Assembly: GCF_014267175.1 (NCBI RefSeq)
Contig: NZ_JACMTR010000002.1
Location: 4,613,501 to 4,677,500, forward strand
Direction: 5' to 3'
DNA: 64,000 nucleotides
Source: Pseudonocardia sp. C8
GTDB lineage: Bacteria; Actinomycetota; Actinomycetes; Mycobacteriales; Pseudonocardiaceae
Below are positions 45,774 to 54,825 of this stretch, one piece after another. The notes under the pieces are model-generated. The model did not search any database, was not told the DNA's origin, and saw only the letters and a list, made by a program, of their open reading frames with translations. Position numbers and translations under genes: made by a program. Position 1 is the stretch's first letter; the number at the start of each line of letters is the position of its first letter.

Positions 45774-46624
45774 TGGATTTCACCCTTTCTTCCGACGGGC
45801 GACCGGGCGAGGAAGCCCGGGTCGATGAGCATCCCGTGCACCTGCTGGTTGTGGCTGTGGCAGAGCTGGTGGTACGCGAACGAGGTCTGCATCGCGTTGT
45901 GCCGACCCTGGTTGTCCTGGGCGGCGTTGACTGCCTCCTTCGCCAGCTTGAGGGCGAACAGCGGTTTGGCGGCGACGCGGGACGCGAGTTCGAGGGCGAC
46001 GTCGTCGAGCTCGTCCCGAGGGACGACGTGGTTGACCATGCCGAGCCGGTGCAGGTCCCGTGCCGAGAAGAAGTCGGAGGTGAACAGCATCTCCTTGGCC
46101 GTCCGGACACCGACCTCGAACGGGTGGTTGAAGAACTCCGCTCCGGAGACGCCCATGGACACGGTGTTGTCCGCGAAGGACGCATCCTCGGCGGCGACGA
46201 TCAGGTCGCACGGCCAGACGAGCATGAGACCGCCGGCGATGACCTTGCCCTGCACCGCGGCGATGGTCGGCTTCGGCAGGTTGCGCCACCGCTCGGAGAG
46301 CCCGAGGTACATCTCCTTCTCGACGGCCATCTGCCCCTCGGCGCCGTCGCAGCCGAAGCCGCACCAGGTACCGACGCGGCGATGGCCCGCCACGACCTCA
46401 CGGGCGTCCGCCTCGCGCAGGTCGTGCCCGGACGAGAAGTGCGGCCCGTTCGCGGCGAGGATGATCACGCTCACCGCATCGTCCTGGGCGGCCAGGTCGA
46501 AGGCGTCGTTGAGCTCGTGGAGCAGACGCATGCTCTGCGCGTTCCGCGCGTCCGGGCGGTTCAGGACGATCCGGGCGACCCTGTCCGCCGGCCGCTCGTA
46601 GAGGATGTGCTCGAACTCGCTCAC
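45770..46624 (-). CDS. Enoyl-CoA hydratase/isomerase family protein
   Basis: This 284-residue crotonase has VARIVLNRPDARNAQSM, the oxyanion-hole regions FSSGHDL and VQGKVIAGGLMLVWPCDL, and MGVSGAEFF in the position of the second catalytic Glu. The C-terminal ~50 residues contain a His-rich stretch (FAYHQLCHSHNQQVHG) unlike standard hydratases. The lack of the usual first catalytic Glu context (GGG E) suggests a lyase, hydrolase or hydratase variant. GTG 46624 overlaps the aldehyde dehydrogenase stop by four bases, and the gene overlaps the fusion gene by four. Acts on the CoA ester formed by the synthetase in this operon. Confidence 0.88.
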   Translation of the reverse strand: MSEFEHILYERPADRVARIVLNRPDARNAQSMRLLHELNDAFDLAAQDDAVSVIILAANGPHFSSGHDLREADAREVVAGHRRVGTWCGFGCDGAEGQMAVEKEMYLGLSERWRNLPKPTIAAVQGKVIAGGLMLVWPCDLIVAAEDASFADNTVSMGVSGAEFFNHPFEVGVRTAKEMLFTSDFFSARDLHRLGMVNHVVPRDELDDVALELASRVAAKPLFALKLAKEAVNAAQDNQGRHNAMQTSFAYHQLCHSHNQQVHGMLIDPGFLARSPVGRKGEIQ

Positions 46625-48117
46625 GGCCGGTCCTGCCCGCCGGATCCGGCCGCCCGGGCGGCGACGGTGGCCGCCGCAGCGGCCGCGGTGGCGGCGACAC
46701 CCTCGACCCGCTCCCGTGTCAGCGGCGGCACGAAGCCGGGGGCCATCGCGAAGTCCGCGTTCGTGTGGGCGACCGGCCGCCGGTGGGAGAACGTGTCGAA
46801 CCCGGCCTTGCCATGGTAGCCACCCGAGCCGCTCATCCCCACCCCGCCGAACGGCGCAGCGTGGTTCATGTAGGCCAGGGCGAAGTCGTTGCGCGACACC
46901 GAACCCGACGTGGTGTCGCGGAGGAACCGCCGGAAGTCGGCACCGTCCTCGCCGTACCAGTACGACGCGAGCGGGTGCTCTCCCGCTCCGGCGTACGCGA
47001 TGGCCTCGTCGATCCCGGTGTAGGTGTGCACGACGAGCACCGGCCCGAAGATCTCCTCACGGTGGATCGCGGCACCGGCCGGCACGTCGAGCAGGAGCGT
47101 CGGCGGGATGCGGCGGGCGGCCGCGGCCGGCAGCCGGTCCCGTTCGGCGTCGGGCACGATCACGATCTCGGCCGCACCCTTGGCCGTGGCGTCCGCGACC
47201 AGCCCGGTAACCCGCCGGTAGTTGGCCTCGTTGATGACCGCCACGACGTCGGGGTTGTCGACGAAGGTCGGGAAGTGCGCGAGCACGGCCTGCCGGTAGG
47301 CCTCGACGAAGGCCTCCCTTCCCTGCTCCGGGACGAAGACGTAGTCCGGGCAGAGACACACCTGGCCGCTGTTCACGAGACGGGCGGGTGCGATCCGCGC
47401 GGCGGCGTCGGCGACGTCGGCGTCGGGGGCGACGATCGCCGGGTTCTTGCCCCCGAGCTCGAGCGTCACCGGCACCAGGTTCCGGGCCGCAGCGGCGCCG
47501 ACGATGCGACCGACCGCAGGCGATCCGGTGAAGAAGATGTGGTCGAACCGGAGCTCGCTGAACGCCTCGGCCGTGGCCCGGCCGCCGTTGACGACCGCGA
47601 CCTCGTCGGCGTCCATCCGCGACGCGACCGCACGGGCGAACACCGTCCCGGTGTGCGGGGTCATGTCCGAGATCTTGATCATCACCCGGTTGCCGGCGGC
47701 GAGTGCTTCCACCGCGGGCAGGACCGCGAGCACGACCGGGAAGTTCCACGGGCCGATGACGCCGACGACGCCCTTCGGGCGGATCTCGATCGTGGTCGAG
47801 ACGGCCCCTCCCAGTGCGGGGGGAACCTCGACCGGCCGCATCCAGTCCTCGAGGTTCTCGCGGGCGAAGGTGATCGCGTCCGTCGCGCCCAGGAGGTCGA
47901 GCTCGAGCGAGGTCGTCTCGGGGCGGCCGCCGAAGTCGGCGTCCAGCGCCTTGGCGAGCTCGTCGGCGTGTTCCAGGACGGCGGCCACGAAGCGGTCGAT
48001 GCGGTTCCGGCGGGTCGCGGCGTCGGGGACCGGGTCGGCGGCCTGGGCGGCCCGTTGGGCATCGAGGAGCCGCTGCAGCTCGTCCGGCGTGACGTCGGTG
48101 ACGGGTTCGGTGTTCAT
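46621..48117 (-). CDS. Aldehyde dehydrogenase, coniferyl-aldehyde dehydrogenase-like
   Basis: This 498-residue NAD(P)-dependent aldehyde dehydrogenase of the class that includes coniferyl aldehyde and long-chain aldehyde dehydrogenases has cofactor Asn in GPWNFPVVL, FFTGSPAVGR, catalytic Glu in TLELGGKNP, catalytic Cys in NSGQVCL and EEIFGPVL. The last 30 residues are an Ala-rich helix (GVAATAAAAAATVAARAAG). ATG 48117 has GGAGGAAAT upstream and follows the acyl-CoA synthetase by 15 bases. It probably oxidises an aldehyde released by the ThDP enzyme or the crotonase to the acid. Confidence 0.92.
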   Translation of the reverse strand: MNTEPVTDVTPDELQRLLDAQRAAQAADPVPDAATRRNRIDRFVAAVLEHADELAKALDADFGGRPETTSLELDLLGATDAITFARENLEDWMRPVEVPPALGGAVSTTIEIRPKGVVGVIGPWNFPVVLAVLPAVEALAAGNRVMIKISDMTPHTGTVFARAVASRMDADEVAVVNGGRATAEAFSELRFDHIFFTGSPAVGRIVGAAAARNLVPVTLELGGKNPAIVAPDADVADAAARIAPARLVNSGQVCLCPDYVFVPEQGREAFVEAYRQAVLAHFPTFVDNPDVVAVINEANYRRVTGLVADATAKGAAEIVIVPDAERDRLPAAAARRIPPTLLLDVPAGAAIHREEIFGPVLVVHTYTGIDEAIAYAGAGEHPLASYWYGEDGADFRRFLRDTTSGSVSRNDFALAYMNHAAPFGGVGMSGSGGYHGKAGFDTFSHRRPVAHTNADFAMAPGFVPPLTRERVEGVAATAAAAAATVAARAAGSGGQDRP

Positions 48118-48132
48118 GTCGCCATTTCCTCC

Positions 48133-49785
48133 TCAGACGAGCGCGTTCTGCGCCGCGGTCTCCGTGGCCCAGCGGTAGTCGGCCTTGCCGGCAGGGCTCC
48201 GGACGACCGCGTCGACGCGGACGATGGCCTTGGGGAGCTTGTAGCGGGCGAGGGTCTTCCCGGCCCGGGCCAGCAGCTCCTCGTCGCTGGGGTCGTGCCC
48301 GTCCTCGATCTGGACGACGGCGACGACCTCGGTGCCCCAGCGCTCGCTCGGACGCCCGACGACGACCACGTCGCCGACGCCCGGGTGGTCCGCCAGTGCC
48401 GACTCGACCTCCTCGGCGAACACCTTCTCGCCGCCGGTGTTGATCGTCACCGAGTCGCGGCCGAGCAGCTCGATCGTGCCGTCGGCCAGGACCCGGGCCC
48501 GGTCACCGGGCAGCACGGTGCGGACGCCCTCGACGGTCGGGAAGGTGCGCTCGGTCTTGTCGCGGTCGCCGAGATAGCCCATGGGGATCGGGCCCTGCCG
48601 GCCCAGCCACCCGGTGGCCGGATCGCCGGGCTCGAGCAGGCGCGTCCGGCTCTCGTCCACCACACAGGTGCCCGCGGCTGCCGTGAACACACCGGACGTC
48701 GCCGGCGCCTGGCTGGTGCTGATGTTCGACAGCTGGGAGCCGCTCTCGGACGAGCCGGCCACGTCGACGACGACGACGTGCGGCAGGTTCCGCAGGATCC
48801 GGTCCTTCACCGGTGCGGTGGTCACGGCTCCACCGAGGCCGACCATCACCAGGGAGCTGCCGTCGTGCCCGCCGCGCTCGAACTCGTCGAGGACCGGGGT
48901 CGCGAACGCGTTGCCCACCATGTTGATCAGCTGGACGCCCTCGGCATCGATCGCCGTCCACACCGACTCCGGATCGAGACCGTCGACGACGTCGGGGAAC
49001 ACGACCTTCCCGCCGGTCAGGAAACCGGCCATCGCCAGCCACTGGGCCGCGGCGTGGATCAGCGGTGGCAGCGGCATCACCACGCGCGCAGGGCTGTCGA
49101 CGACGATGGCGACTCCCTCCTCCAACGAGCCCGCGTCGAGCAGGCCCTCCGGGAGGAACGCCGCGATCGCGCTGTCGAGGATGTCGGCCTGCGTCCACGT
49201 CGTGCCCTTCGGCAGGCCCGTGGTGCCGCCGGTGTAGACCAGGTACAGGTCGTCGGGATCGGGCCGGACCGGCGGCGCCTCCGGGTCGGAGCCGGCCAGG
49301 GCCTCCTCGTAGTCGAGGGCGCCCGGGAGCAGTGCGTTGCCGGACCCATCGTCCACCTGGAGCAACAGCACCGGCCGCTCGGTCAGCGTGTCGAGGACGC
49401 CGGCCAGCGTGGGCGCGAAACACCCGTGGTAGATGACGGCGCGGGTCCCGGCGTCGTCGAGCAGGTGGGTGAGCTCGGCCTCGACGTACCGGTAGTTGCA
49501 GTTGAACGAGGCGGCCCGGGCGGCTGCGGCGCCGAGCATGCCCTCGACGTACTCGTTGCCGTTGTGCAGGTACAGCGCGACGTGGCCCTGACCCGAGTCC
49601 CAGGGCTCCAGCTCGGCGCGCTCCGTGTCGACGGTGACGCCGTGCGCCAGCAACAGGTTGGCCAGCCGGTTGACGCGAGCGGCGACGTCGCCGTAGCTCA
49701 GCCGCCGGTCCCGGAACACGATGCAGTCCCGCTCCGGGACCGCCGCGGCGACACCGGCGAACAGCGCTGCGTGGTTGTAACGCAT
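48133..49785 (-). CDS. Acyl-CoA synthetase (AMP-forming)
   Basis: This 550-residue ANL-superfamily ligase shows P-loop YTGGTTGLPKG, adenylate motif SSESGSQLSN (a variant of YGxTE), INTGGEKVFAEEVESAL and the C-terminal catalytic Lys in SPAGKADY. ATG 49785 with AGAGGAGAT upstream starts MRYNHAALFAGVAAAV; the longer frame has no homology. It activates a carboxylic acid to its CoA ester and so feeds the crotonase and thiolase of the operon. Substrate not predictable. It lies 10 bases downstream of the ThDP enzyme. Confidence 0.92.
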   Translation of the reverse strand: MRYNHAALFAGVAAAVPERDCIVFRDRRLSYGDVAARVNRLANLLLAHGVTVDTERAELEPWDSGQGHVALYLHNGNEYVEGMLGAAAARAASFNCNYRYVEAELTHLLDDAGTRAVIYHGCFAPTLAGVLDTLTERPVLLLQVDDGSGNALLPGALDYEEALAGSDPEAPPVRPDPDDLYLVYTGGTTGLPKGTTWTQADILDSAIAAFLPEGLLDAGSLEEGVAIVVDSPARVVMPLPPLIHAAAQWLAMAGFLTGGKVVFPDVVDGLDPESVWTAIDAEGVQLINMVGNAFATPVLDEFERGGHDGSSLVMVGLGGAVTTAPVKDRILRNLPHVVVVDVAGSSESGSQLSNISTSQAPATSGVFTAAAGTCVVDESRTRLLEPGDPATGWLGRQGPIPMGYLGDRDKTERTFPTVEGVRTVLPGDRARVLADGTIELLGRDSVTINTGGEKVFAEEVESALADHPGVGDVVVVGRPSERWGTEVVAVVQIEDGHDPSDEELLARAGKTLARYKLPKAIVRVDAVVRSPAGKADYRWATETAAQNALV

Positions 49786-49795
49786 CAGATCTCCT

Positions 49796-51487
49796 CTAGC
49801 TGCAGCGCACGTCGACGAGGGCCTGGCGACCCTGGTCGCGGACGACACGGAAGGCTTCCTCGAGCGCACCCCTGAGCTCGCGACGGTGGTGGACCGTCAC
49901 GCCGTGGCCGCCCGACGCGGTGCAATACGACGCGAAGTCCGGCGAGGGCGACAGGTCGGAGAACCGCTCCTCCGCGCTGGTCATCGCGGTGCCGTTCGGA
50001 TAGACCGAGTACGTCGCCGCGTCCACCGCCCACCACCCGCCGTTGTTGGCGATGACCGTCAGCACCGGCAGGTCGTGCTTCGCGGCCGCGTGATGGCAGG
50101 CTGCCGGGTTCGCGAACAGGTAGGCACCGTCGCCCAGCGTCGCCACCACGGTGCGGTCCGGTGCGGCGTACTTCGCGCCCAGAGCGGCGGGCAGACCCCA
50201 GCCGAGGCCACCCGCGGACGGCAGGAAGAAGTAGGTGCCGGGCTCGGTCCGGTGGAGCAGCTCGGGCACGCCGACGTACTCGTTGAAGACCAGGTCCTCG
50301 TCGTCGAGCAGCTCGCCGAGGACCGCCGAGATGGTCGCCTTGGTGATCGGCTGATCCGATTCCTCGAGCGCCCGGGTCCGCAGCGTGTCGACCGCGTCGC
50401 GGCTGGCGGCGGCACGGTCCCGGATCCGCGTGGTGCGGGCGGCCTCGTCCCTGACCGCACGGGTCTCGAGCTGGGCGCGCAGAGCGGTCAGGAACGCGAC
50501 CGGTGTGGCACTGATGTTCAGGTCCGACCGGTGCGAGCGCATCGGGATGGAACCGTGGATCGGGTCGACGGCGACCTGGGCGATGAACGTCTCGTCACGC
50601 GGCGTCCAGTAGTGCTCGATCCAGGGGACGTCGCACTCCAGGAACACGATGAGGTCGGCTTCGGCGAAGACGGGCCCCGGGTCGGTGCCGACGTGGTGCG
50701 GGTGGTCGATCGACACCGTCAGGAACCGCGAGAACGAATCGGCGACACCGATGCCGAAGCGGGAGCAGACCTCACCGAGCAGCTCGGCGGACCCCCGCTC
50801 GGCACCCGACGCGGTCGAGACGACGACCGGGAACCTCGCGGCGGCGATCCGGTCGGCGAGCTCGGCCACGGCGGCGGGATCGGGTTGGACCGAGGCCGGC
50901 ACGGCGGTGCGTGGGCGGTCGGCCACGAAGCCGGCGGCCGGCTCGGCGAGGACCTCGCGCGGCAGGGAGAGGTAGACCGGCCCGCGCGGGTGGGACTCGG
51001 CCACGCTCACGGCCCGGTCGACCACGTCCTCGACCTGCCGGGCGTCCCGCAGCTCGTAGTCCCACTTGACGAGCTCGCGCACCAGGCCGGCCTGGTCGAA
51101 CATCTCCTGCGTCCAGTGGATCGGCAGGTCGCGTGCGCCGGTGGCACCGGCCTCCAGGACGGGCGAGCGCCCGGCGGTGACGAGGAGGGGGACGCGGTCG
51201 CGTGATGCGTTGGCGACCGCGCACGCCGCGTTGGCCGTACCGACGCTGACGTGGACCATCAACGCCTGCGGCCGGCCCGACACCAGCGCGGCACCGTGGG
51301 CCATCCCACCCGCGAGGTTCTCGTGGGCGCACAGGACCGGGGTCGGCAGCGTCGGACCGCCTTCCTCCTTGTTGACGGCGTAGGCCTCGACGATCGGTGC
51401 GAAGTCGGTCCCGGCGTTCATGAAGATCGACTCGATGCCGAGCTCGGCGAGCCTGGCGAGATAGGTGGTGGCGACGGTCAGCTGCAT
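49796..51487 (-). CDS. Thiamine diphosphate enzyme, acetolactate synthase/benzoylformate decarboxylase-like
   Basis: This 563-residue ThDP enzyme has three domains. The PYR domain (1-180) has the cofactor-activating Glu in CAHENLAGGMAHGAA. The central domain is about 200-340. The PP domain has the magnesium/ThDP motif GDGAYLFANPAACHHAAAKH (about 440-460) and LTVIANN. It differs from acetolactate synthase in lacking the FAD-binding context and may decarboxylate a 2-oxo acid or perform an aldehyde lyase reaction. ATG 51487 is preceded by AGAGGGATTCCG. It is 14 bases from the LLM gene, second in the operon. Confidence 0.88.
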   Translation of the reverse strand: MQLTVATTYLARLAELGIESIFMNAGTDFAPIVEAYAVNKEEGGPTLPTPVLCAHENLAGGMAHGAALVSGRPQALMVHVSVGTANAACAVANASRDRVPLLVTAGRSPVLEAGATGARDLPIHWTQEMFDQAGLVRELVKWDYELRDARQVEDVVDRAVSVAESHPRGPVYLSLPREVLAEPAAGFVADRPRTAVPASVQPDPAAVAELADRIAAARFPVVVSTASGAERGSAELLGEVCSRFGIGVADSFSRFLTVSIDHPHHVGTDPGPVFAEADLIVFLECDVPWIEHYWTPRDETFIAQVAVDPIHGSIPMRSHRSDLNISATPVAFLTALRAQLETRAVRDEAARTTRIRDRAAASRDAVDTLRTRALEESDQPITKATISAVLGELLDDEDLVFNEYVGVPELLHRTEPGTYFFLPSAGGLGWGLPAALGAKYAAPDRTVVATLGDGAYLFANPAACHHAAAKHDLPVLTVIANNGGWWAVDAATYSVYPNGTAMTSAEERFSDLSPSPDFASYCTASGGHGVTVHHRRELRGALEEAFRVVRDQGRQALVDVRCS

Positions 51488-51501
51488 CGGAATCCCTCTG
51501 T

Positions 51502-52440
51502 TCAGGGCGTGGACGAGGTGACGGGCTCGGAGCGCGGGCGGAGCGAGGTGGCGATCGAGGCGAGCTCGCGCCACTCCGGCATCGGCAGGCTCTGCCGATC
51601 GGCCGACAGCACCTGGAGCGACACGTGGTCGGCCCCGGCGTCGAGGTGCGCCTGCACGCGGTCGGCGATCCGGTCGAGGGACCCCCACGCCACGATCGCG
51701 TCGACGAGGCCGTCGCTCCCCTCGCCGGCCAGATCGTCGTCGCCCCAGCCCAGGCGGCGGAGGTTCTCGGTGTAGTTCGGCAACGCGAGGTACATCTGCA
51801 TGAACCCCCGGGCGATACGCCGGGCCTCCACGGGGTCCGTCTCGAGCACGACGGTCTGGGCAGGCGCCAGCACCGCGTCGCCGCCCAGCACGTCGCGGGC
51901 CACCTTCGTGTGCTCGACCGGCACGAAGTAGGTGTGCGCACCCGCGCTCCGCTCTGCGGCGAGCCGCAGCATCCGCGGCCCGAGGGCGGCCAGCACACGG
52001 CTCGGCGCCGCCGGTGGGGCCGCCGCCAGGAAGGTGGCGTCGTCCATCCGGTCGAGGTAGTCGACCATCGTCCGGTACGGCCTGTCGTACCGGCCCCGAT
52101 GAGCGCCCTCGACCACGGACCGGTGGCTCACACCCACCCCGAGCAGGAACCGGCCCGGGAACGCCTCGCTCAGCGTCCGCCAGCCGGCGTTCATCGTGAC
52201 CGCGGTGCGGGCGTACAGGCTCGCGATCCCGGTCGCGACCGTCATCCGGTTCGTTGCGGACAGCAGGAGGGCGGCGCTCGCGAACGGCTCGCGGCCCACC
52301 GCCTCGGGCACCCACAGCGCCCCGAAGCCCAGCTCGTCGAGCTCGGCGGCGGCTTCCCGGGCGCGAGCCATCGGCTGGAGGTCGAGCCGGAAGGTCCAGA
52401 TGCCCAGCGGACCGAGCTTCGGGGCACTTGCGTCGCTCAT
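51502..52440 (-). CDS. LLM-class (luciferase-like) F420/flavin-dependent oxidoreductase
   Basis: This 312-residue TIM-barrel of the bacterial-luciferase superfamily has WTFRLDLQPMARAREAAAEL, GFGALWVPEAVGREPF, VATGIASLYARTAVTMNAGW, and GRFLLGVGVSHRSVVEG. These fit the TIGR03620-type F420-dependent group, but FMNH2 use is also possible since a flavin reductase is in the same regulon. ATG 52440 overlaps by four bases the stop of an amidohydrolase remnant. It is the first intact gene of the operon behind operator A. Probably carries out the first redox or monooxygenation step. Confidence 0.87.
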   Translation of the reverse strand: MSDASAPKLGPLGIWTFRLDLQPMARAREAAAELDELGFGALWVPEAVGREPFASAALLLSATNRMTVATGIASLYARTAVTMNAGWRTLSEAFPGRFLLGVGVSHRSVVEGAHRGRYDRPYRTMVDYLDRMDDATFLAAAPPAAPSRVLAALGPRMLRLAAERSAGAHTYFVPVEHTKVARDVLGGDAVLAPAQTVVLETDPVEARRIARGFMQMYLALPNYTENLRRLGWGDDDLAGEGSDGLVDAIVAWGSLDRIADRVQAHLDAGADHVSLQVLSADRQSLPMPEWRELASIATSLRPRSEPVTSSTP

Positions 52441-52520
52441 GGCAGCAGCCACTCCACGTTCGTCCGGAAGAACTTCAAGGATTTCGTCGTGATCTCCTCG
52501 CCGAGCGCCTCCACCGGCAG
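52437..52520 (-). pseudogene. C-terminal remnant of an amidohydrolase
   Basis: Reading the minus strand, the last 27 codons before the TGA that overlaps the LLM start give LPVEALGEEITTKSLKFFRT then NVEWLLP. The intact amidohydrolase at 53479 ends VEPLGEELATKFFTKNAEWLLP. Both the DNA and the protein match, with a three-codon insertion. Directly upstream of the fragment is the TetR operator, so everything between the start of the lost gene and its last ~27 codons has been deleted. Confidence 0.8.
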
Positions 52521-52528
52521 CCAGCGAT

Positions 52529-52544
52529 TAGATAGATCAATCTA
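52529..52544. promoter_or_regulatory. TetR operator A, in front of the eight-gene minus-strand operon
   Basis: TAGATAGATCAATCTA has perfect TAGAT-N6-ATCTA symmetry. It is the reverse complement of operator C. On the minus strand TTGACG (52578-52573) lies exactly 28 bases before it, the same spacing as at operator C. Confidence 0.82.
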
Positions 52545-52734
52545 ATGGCAAACAGAGGTACCGCACCAGCTACGTCAACGGTTCCTCCGCGGCGGGTATC
52601 TGCCTCGACGTCGGCGAGAACGCGGGCAGGCCGGCGCCGGCGAGTTGCGCGCACGCCGGAACAACCGGTCCGGCGACGGGATACCGGCCCGGGTCAGGTC
52701 GTGCCGGCCGCGACGGGTACGCCGCAGTCGGTGG

Positions 52735-53385
52735 TCATCCCTTGCGGGAGCCCTCGCGATCGTCGCCGGCGGTCTCGGCAGCGAGCGCAGCGGCAACGGT
52801 GTCCGCCGCCAACCGCCCTGCGGTGGCCACCGGTTTCGTGCTACGGGTGGTGCGCGCGAGCAGGAGGGAGCCCTCGAGCAGGGCGAAGATCTGCACCGCG
52901 GTGTCGCGGGCCGTCCCGGCCGTCATTCCGGCCTCGGCGAAGCGCTGCTCGAGAACCGCGAGCCAGGACTCGAATGCGGAGGCAGCCGCGACGCGCATCG
53001 GTTCGTCGGTGCTGGCCACCTCGAGGGCGATCGTCGCGATCGGGCACGAGTAGTCGAAATCGCTCTGCTCGAGGAGCTCCGCCGCCAGGACGAACGAGTC
53101 GGCGGTGGCCTCGGCGACGTCCTTCGCATCCGGGTACACCGACTCGATCAGCTGACGGTAGCGCTCCCCACCGTGCTCGAGGGCGGCGACGCCGAGCTCC
53201 TGCTTGCCGCCGGGGAACCAGTGGTAGAGCGATCCGTACGGCGCCGCGGCGTCGGCGAGAACCGCCTTGACCCCCGTCGCGGCGTAACCGTTGCGGCTGA
53301 ACAGTGCCGCCGCCGCCTCCACGAGCCTCGTCCGGGTTGCACGCTGGCCCTCGGCCGTCGCCGCGCTCGAAACCATGATCCGCAT
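52735..53385 (-). CDS. TetR-family regulator of the catabolic regulon
   Basis: This 216-residue regulator has the N-terminal TetR helix-turn-helix at residues ~14-60 (RTRLVEAAAALFSRNGYAAT, GSLYHWFPGGKQEL) and a ligand domain with SCPIATIALEV, as in the LmrA/YxaF-like group. Start ATG 53385 (a second ATG at 53376 is possible). A degenerate copy of the regulon's operator lies 9-24 bases upstream, indicating autoregulation. It is encoded among its likely targets, between operators A and B. The inducer is probably a pathway metabolite or CoA ester; this is inference. Confidence 0.9.
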   Translation of the reverse strand: MRIMVSSAATAEGQRATRTRLVEAAAALFSRNGYAATGVKAVLADAAAPYGSLYHWFPGGKQELGVAALEHGGERYRQLIESVYPDAKDVAEATADSFVLAAELLEQSDFDYSCPIATIALEVASTDEPMRVAAASAFESWLAVLEQRFAEAGMTAGTARDTAVQIFALLEGSLLLARTTRSTKPVATAGRLAADTVAAALAAETAGDDREGSRKG

Positions 53386-53393
53386 ACTACCCG

Positions 53394-53409
53394 TAGATCG
53401 TTCTATCCC
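53394..53409. promoter_or_regulatory. TetR operator F (degenerate), upstream of tetR
   Basis: On the minus strand GGGATAGAACGATCTA matches the consensus TRGATAGANNRATCTA except at the first base, with the second base fitting the R. Its position 9 bases before the tetR ATG fits autorepression. Confidence 0.6.
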
Positions 53410-53478
53410 GTTGCCGCAGGCATCCCCACCCCCGGGCGCGGTGGAAGCCGGTGGTGAGCGGCAGCGACGGTGCGATCG

Positions 53479-54675
53479 TTACGGCAGCAGCCACTCGGCG
53501 TTCTTCGTGAAGAACTTGGTGGCCAGTTCCTCCCCGAGCGGCTCCACCTTGGCCGCCATGTTGTCCAGCGCATCCTTGGTCCCCTCGACGTGCGGGTAGT
53601 CGCTCGAGAAGCAGAAGACGTCGGCGAGATCCGGATCATCCTTGAAGTAGCGGTCGATCGGCTCGAAGTTGAACGGTGAGACCCGCACGTTCCGCGCGAT
53701 GTACTCGGACGGCTTGAGCGGGAACCTCGCCGCGGCCGAGCCGGGGAACACACCGACGTACATGTCCATACGCCGAGCGGCGTTGCCGACCCAGTGTGCA
53801 CCGACCTCCAGCAGGCCCACCCGCAGCCGGGGGAACCTCTCGAACACGCCGCCCAGAACCATGGTGGACAGGTAGTTGTCCACCGCCATGTGCACCGTGG
53901 CGAACATGTGGATCGTCGTGTTCGGGATCTCCGGGGACTGGAACAGGTCCATGAACGTCTCGGCCATCGACCATCGCGGGTCCAGGAAGGCGAACTCGGT
54001 GCCGATGTGCAGCGTGACCGGGACGTCGGCCTCCTCGAACATGCGCCAGAACGGGTCGAGCTCGGAGTGGGCCGGCGAGAGGCCGCCCGGGGGGTTGTCG
54101 GCCTGGACGTAGACGGCCCGGACCCCTGAATCGATCAGCTTGCGCCCGGTCGCGATCATCTCGCTCAGGTTCTCGCTGGTGGGCACGATCCCGACCATCC
54201 GGATCCGGCCGTCCGCCAGCACGGGCTCGCTCGTGACCCACTCGTTGTAGGCCCGCAGGAAGCTGGCCGTGAACTCCGGCCTCGACATGCCTTCGAGCAT
54301 CGAGACGTCGCCGCCGAATCGCATGTCGAAGGCCGTGTCGTTCATGCCGCCCACCATCATCGCGGCGATCGCGGTCGTCGGGAAGACGAGCTGACGGTCG
54401 ATGCCCATCGTGTCGAGCACCTCGAGCCGGCGGTGCATGTCGATCGCGCTCGGAGCCGGCGGGCCCTTGATCTTCCAGATGTCGCACGGCTCGATCGGGC
54501 TCACGTCGCCGACGATGTCGGGCTGGTGCATGTTGGTCGGTGTCGGATCAGGACGCAGCTCGTCCATCACCTCGAACAGCCGGCCCATGATCCGGCCGGG
54601 CTTCCCGAGGACGTCTCCGAGGAGGTGACCCGGAATCATCTCGTGACTGTCGATGTCGTTGGCGAGGAGTTCCAT
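53479..54675 (-). CDS. Amidohydrolase_2-family metal-dependent hydrolase/decarboxylase
   Basis: This 398-residue TIM-barrel protein of the ACMSD/resorcylate-decarboxylase-type amidohydrolases has an N-terminal metal motif DSHE (variant of DxHxH, residues 9-12), His in VTLHIGTEF, His in MFATVHMAVDN and the Asp of FSSDYPHVEGT. Members decarboxylate or hydrolyse aromatic and ring-cleavage acids. ATG 54675 has GAGAGGACACG upstream. Operator B lies 12 bases before the start. A remnant of a second copy exists at 52437-52520. It is probably transcribed alone. Confidence 0.9.
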   Translation of the reverse strand: MELLANDIDSHEMIPGHLLGDVLGKPGRIMGRLFEVMDELRPDPTPTNMHQPDIVGDVSPIEPCDIWKIKGPPAPSAIDMHRRLEVLDTMGIDRQLVFPTTAIAAMMVGGMNDTAFDMRFGGDVSMLEGMSRPEFTASFLRAYNEWVTSEPVLADGRIRMVGIVPTSENLSEMIATGRKLIDSGVRAVYVQADNPPGGLSPAHSELDPFWRMFEEADVPVTLHIGTEFAFLDPRWSMAETFMDLFQSPEIPNTTIHMFATVHMAVDNYLSTMVLGGVFERFPRLRVGLLEVGAHWVGNAARRMDMYVGVFPGSAAARFPLKPSEYIARNVRVSPFNFEPIDRYFKDDPDLADVFCFSSDYPHVEGTKDALDNMAAKVEPLGEELATKFFTKNAEWLLP

Positions 54676-54686
54676 CGTGTCCTCTC

Positions 54687-54702
54687 TAGATAGATTGATC
54701 TA
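54687..54702. promoter_or_regulatory. TetR operator B, amidohydrolase promoter
   Basis: TAGATAGATTGATCTA has perfect TAGAT-N6-ATCTA symmetry and lies 12 bases before the amidohydrolase ATG. A TTGACG (minus strand, 54740-54735) is the probable -35, and a -10 cannot be fixed. Confidence 0.82.
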
Positions 54703-54791
54703 GCCAGCTCTAGGCTGGCATGTGCGCCCGATCACGTCAAGCGGCTCCCGGACGTTCCGCGCACGCGCAGCTGGCGTCGCCCCTCCACCGA

Positions 54792-54821
54792 TTGACGCGG
54801 TGGGACCCCTCCGGCTACGCT
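54792..54821 (+). promoter_or_regulatory. Promoter of the VOC gene
   Basis: TTGACG (54792-54797) is followed after 18 bases by TACGCT (54816-54821). The start point would fall at about 54828, inside operator C. Confidence 0.6.
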
Positions 54822-54825
54822 TAAC

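Noticed and set aside
46765..49875. 1036-codon plus-strand frame opposite the aldehyde dehydrogenase and acyl-CoA synthetase genes
   Set aside because: It is low-complexity Arg/Gly/Asp-rich sequence without domains; the minus-strand enzymes are clear.
52545..53270. Plus-strand frame starting with ATG directly at operator A, looking like a leaderless gene
   Set aside because: It overlaps tetR on the other strand for most of its length and is Arg/Pro-rich without conserved motifs. The similarity to the NIPSNAP arrangement is probably chance.
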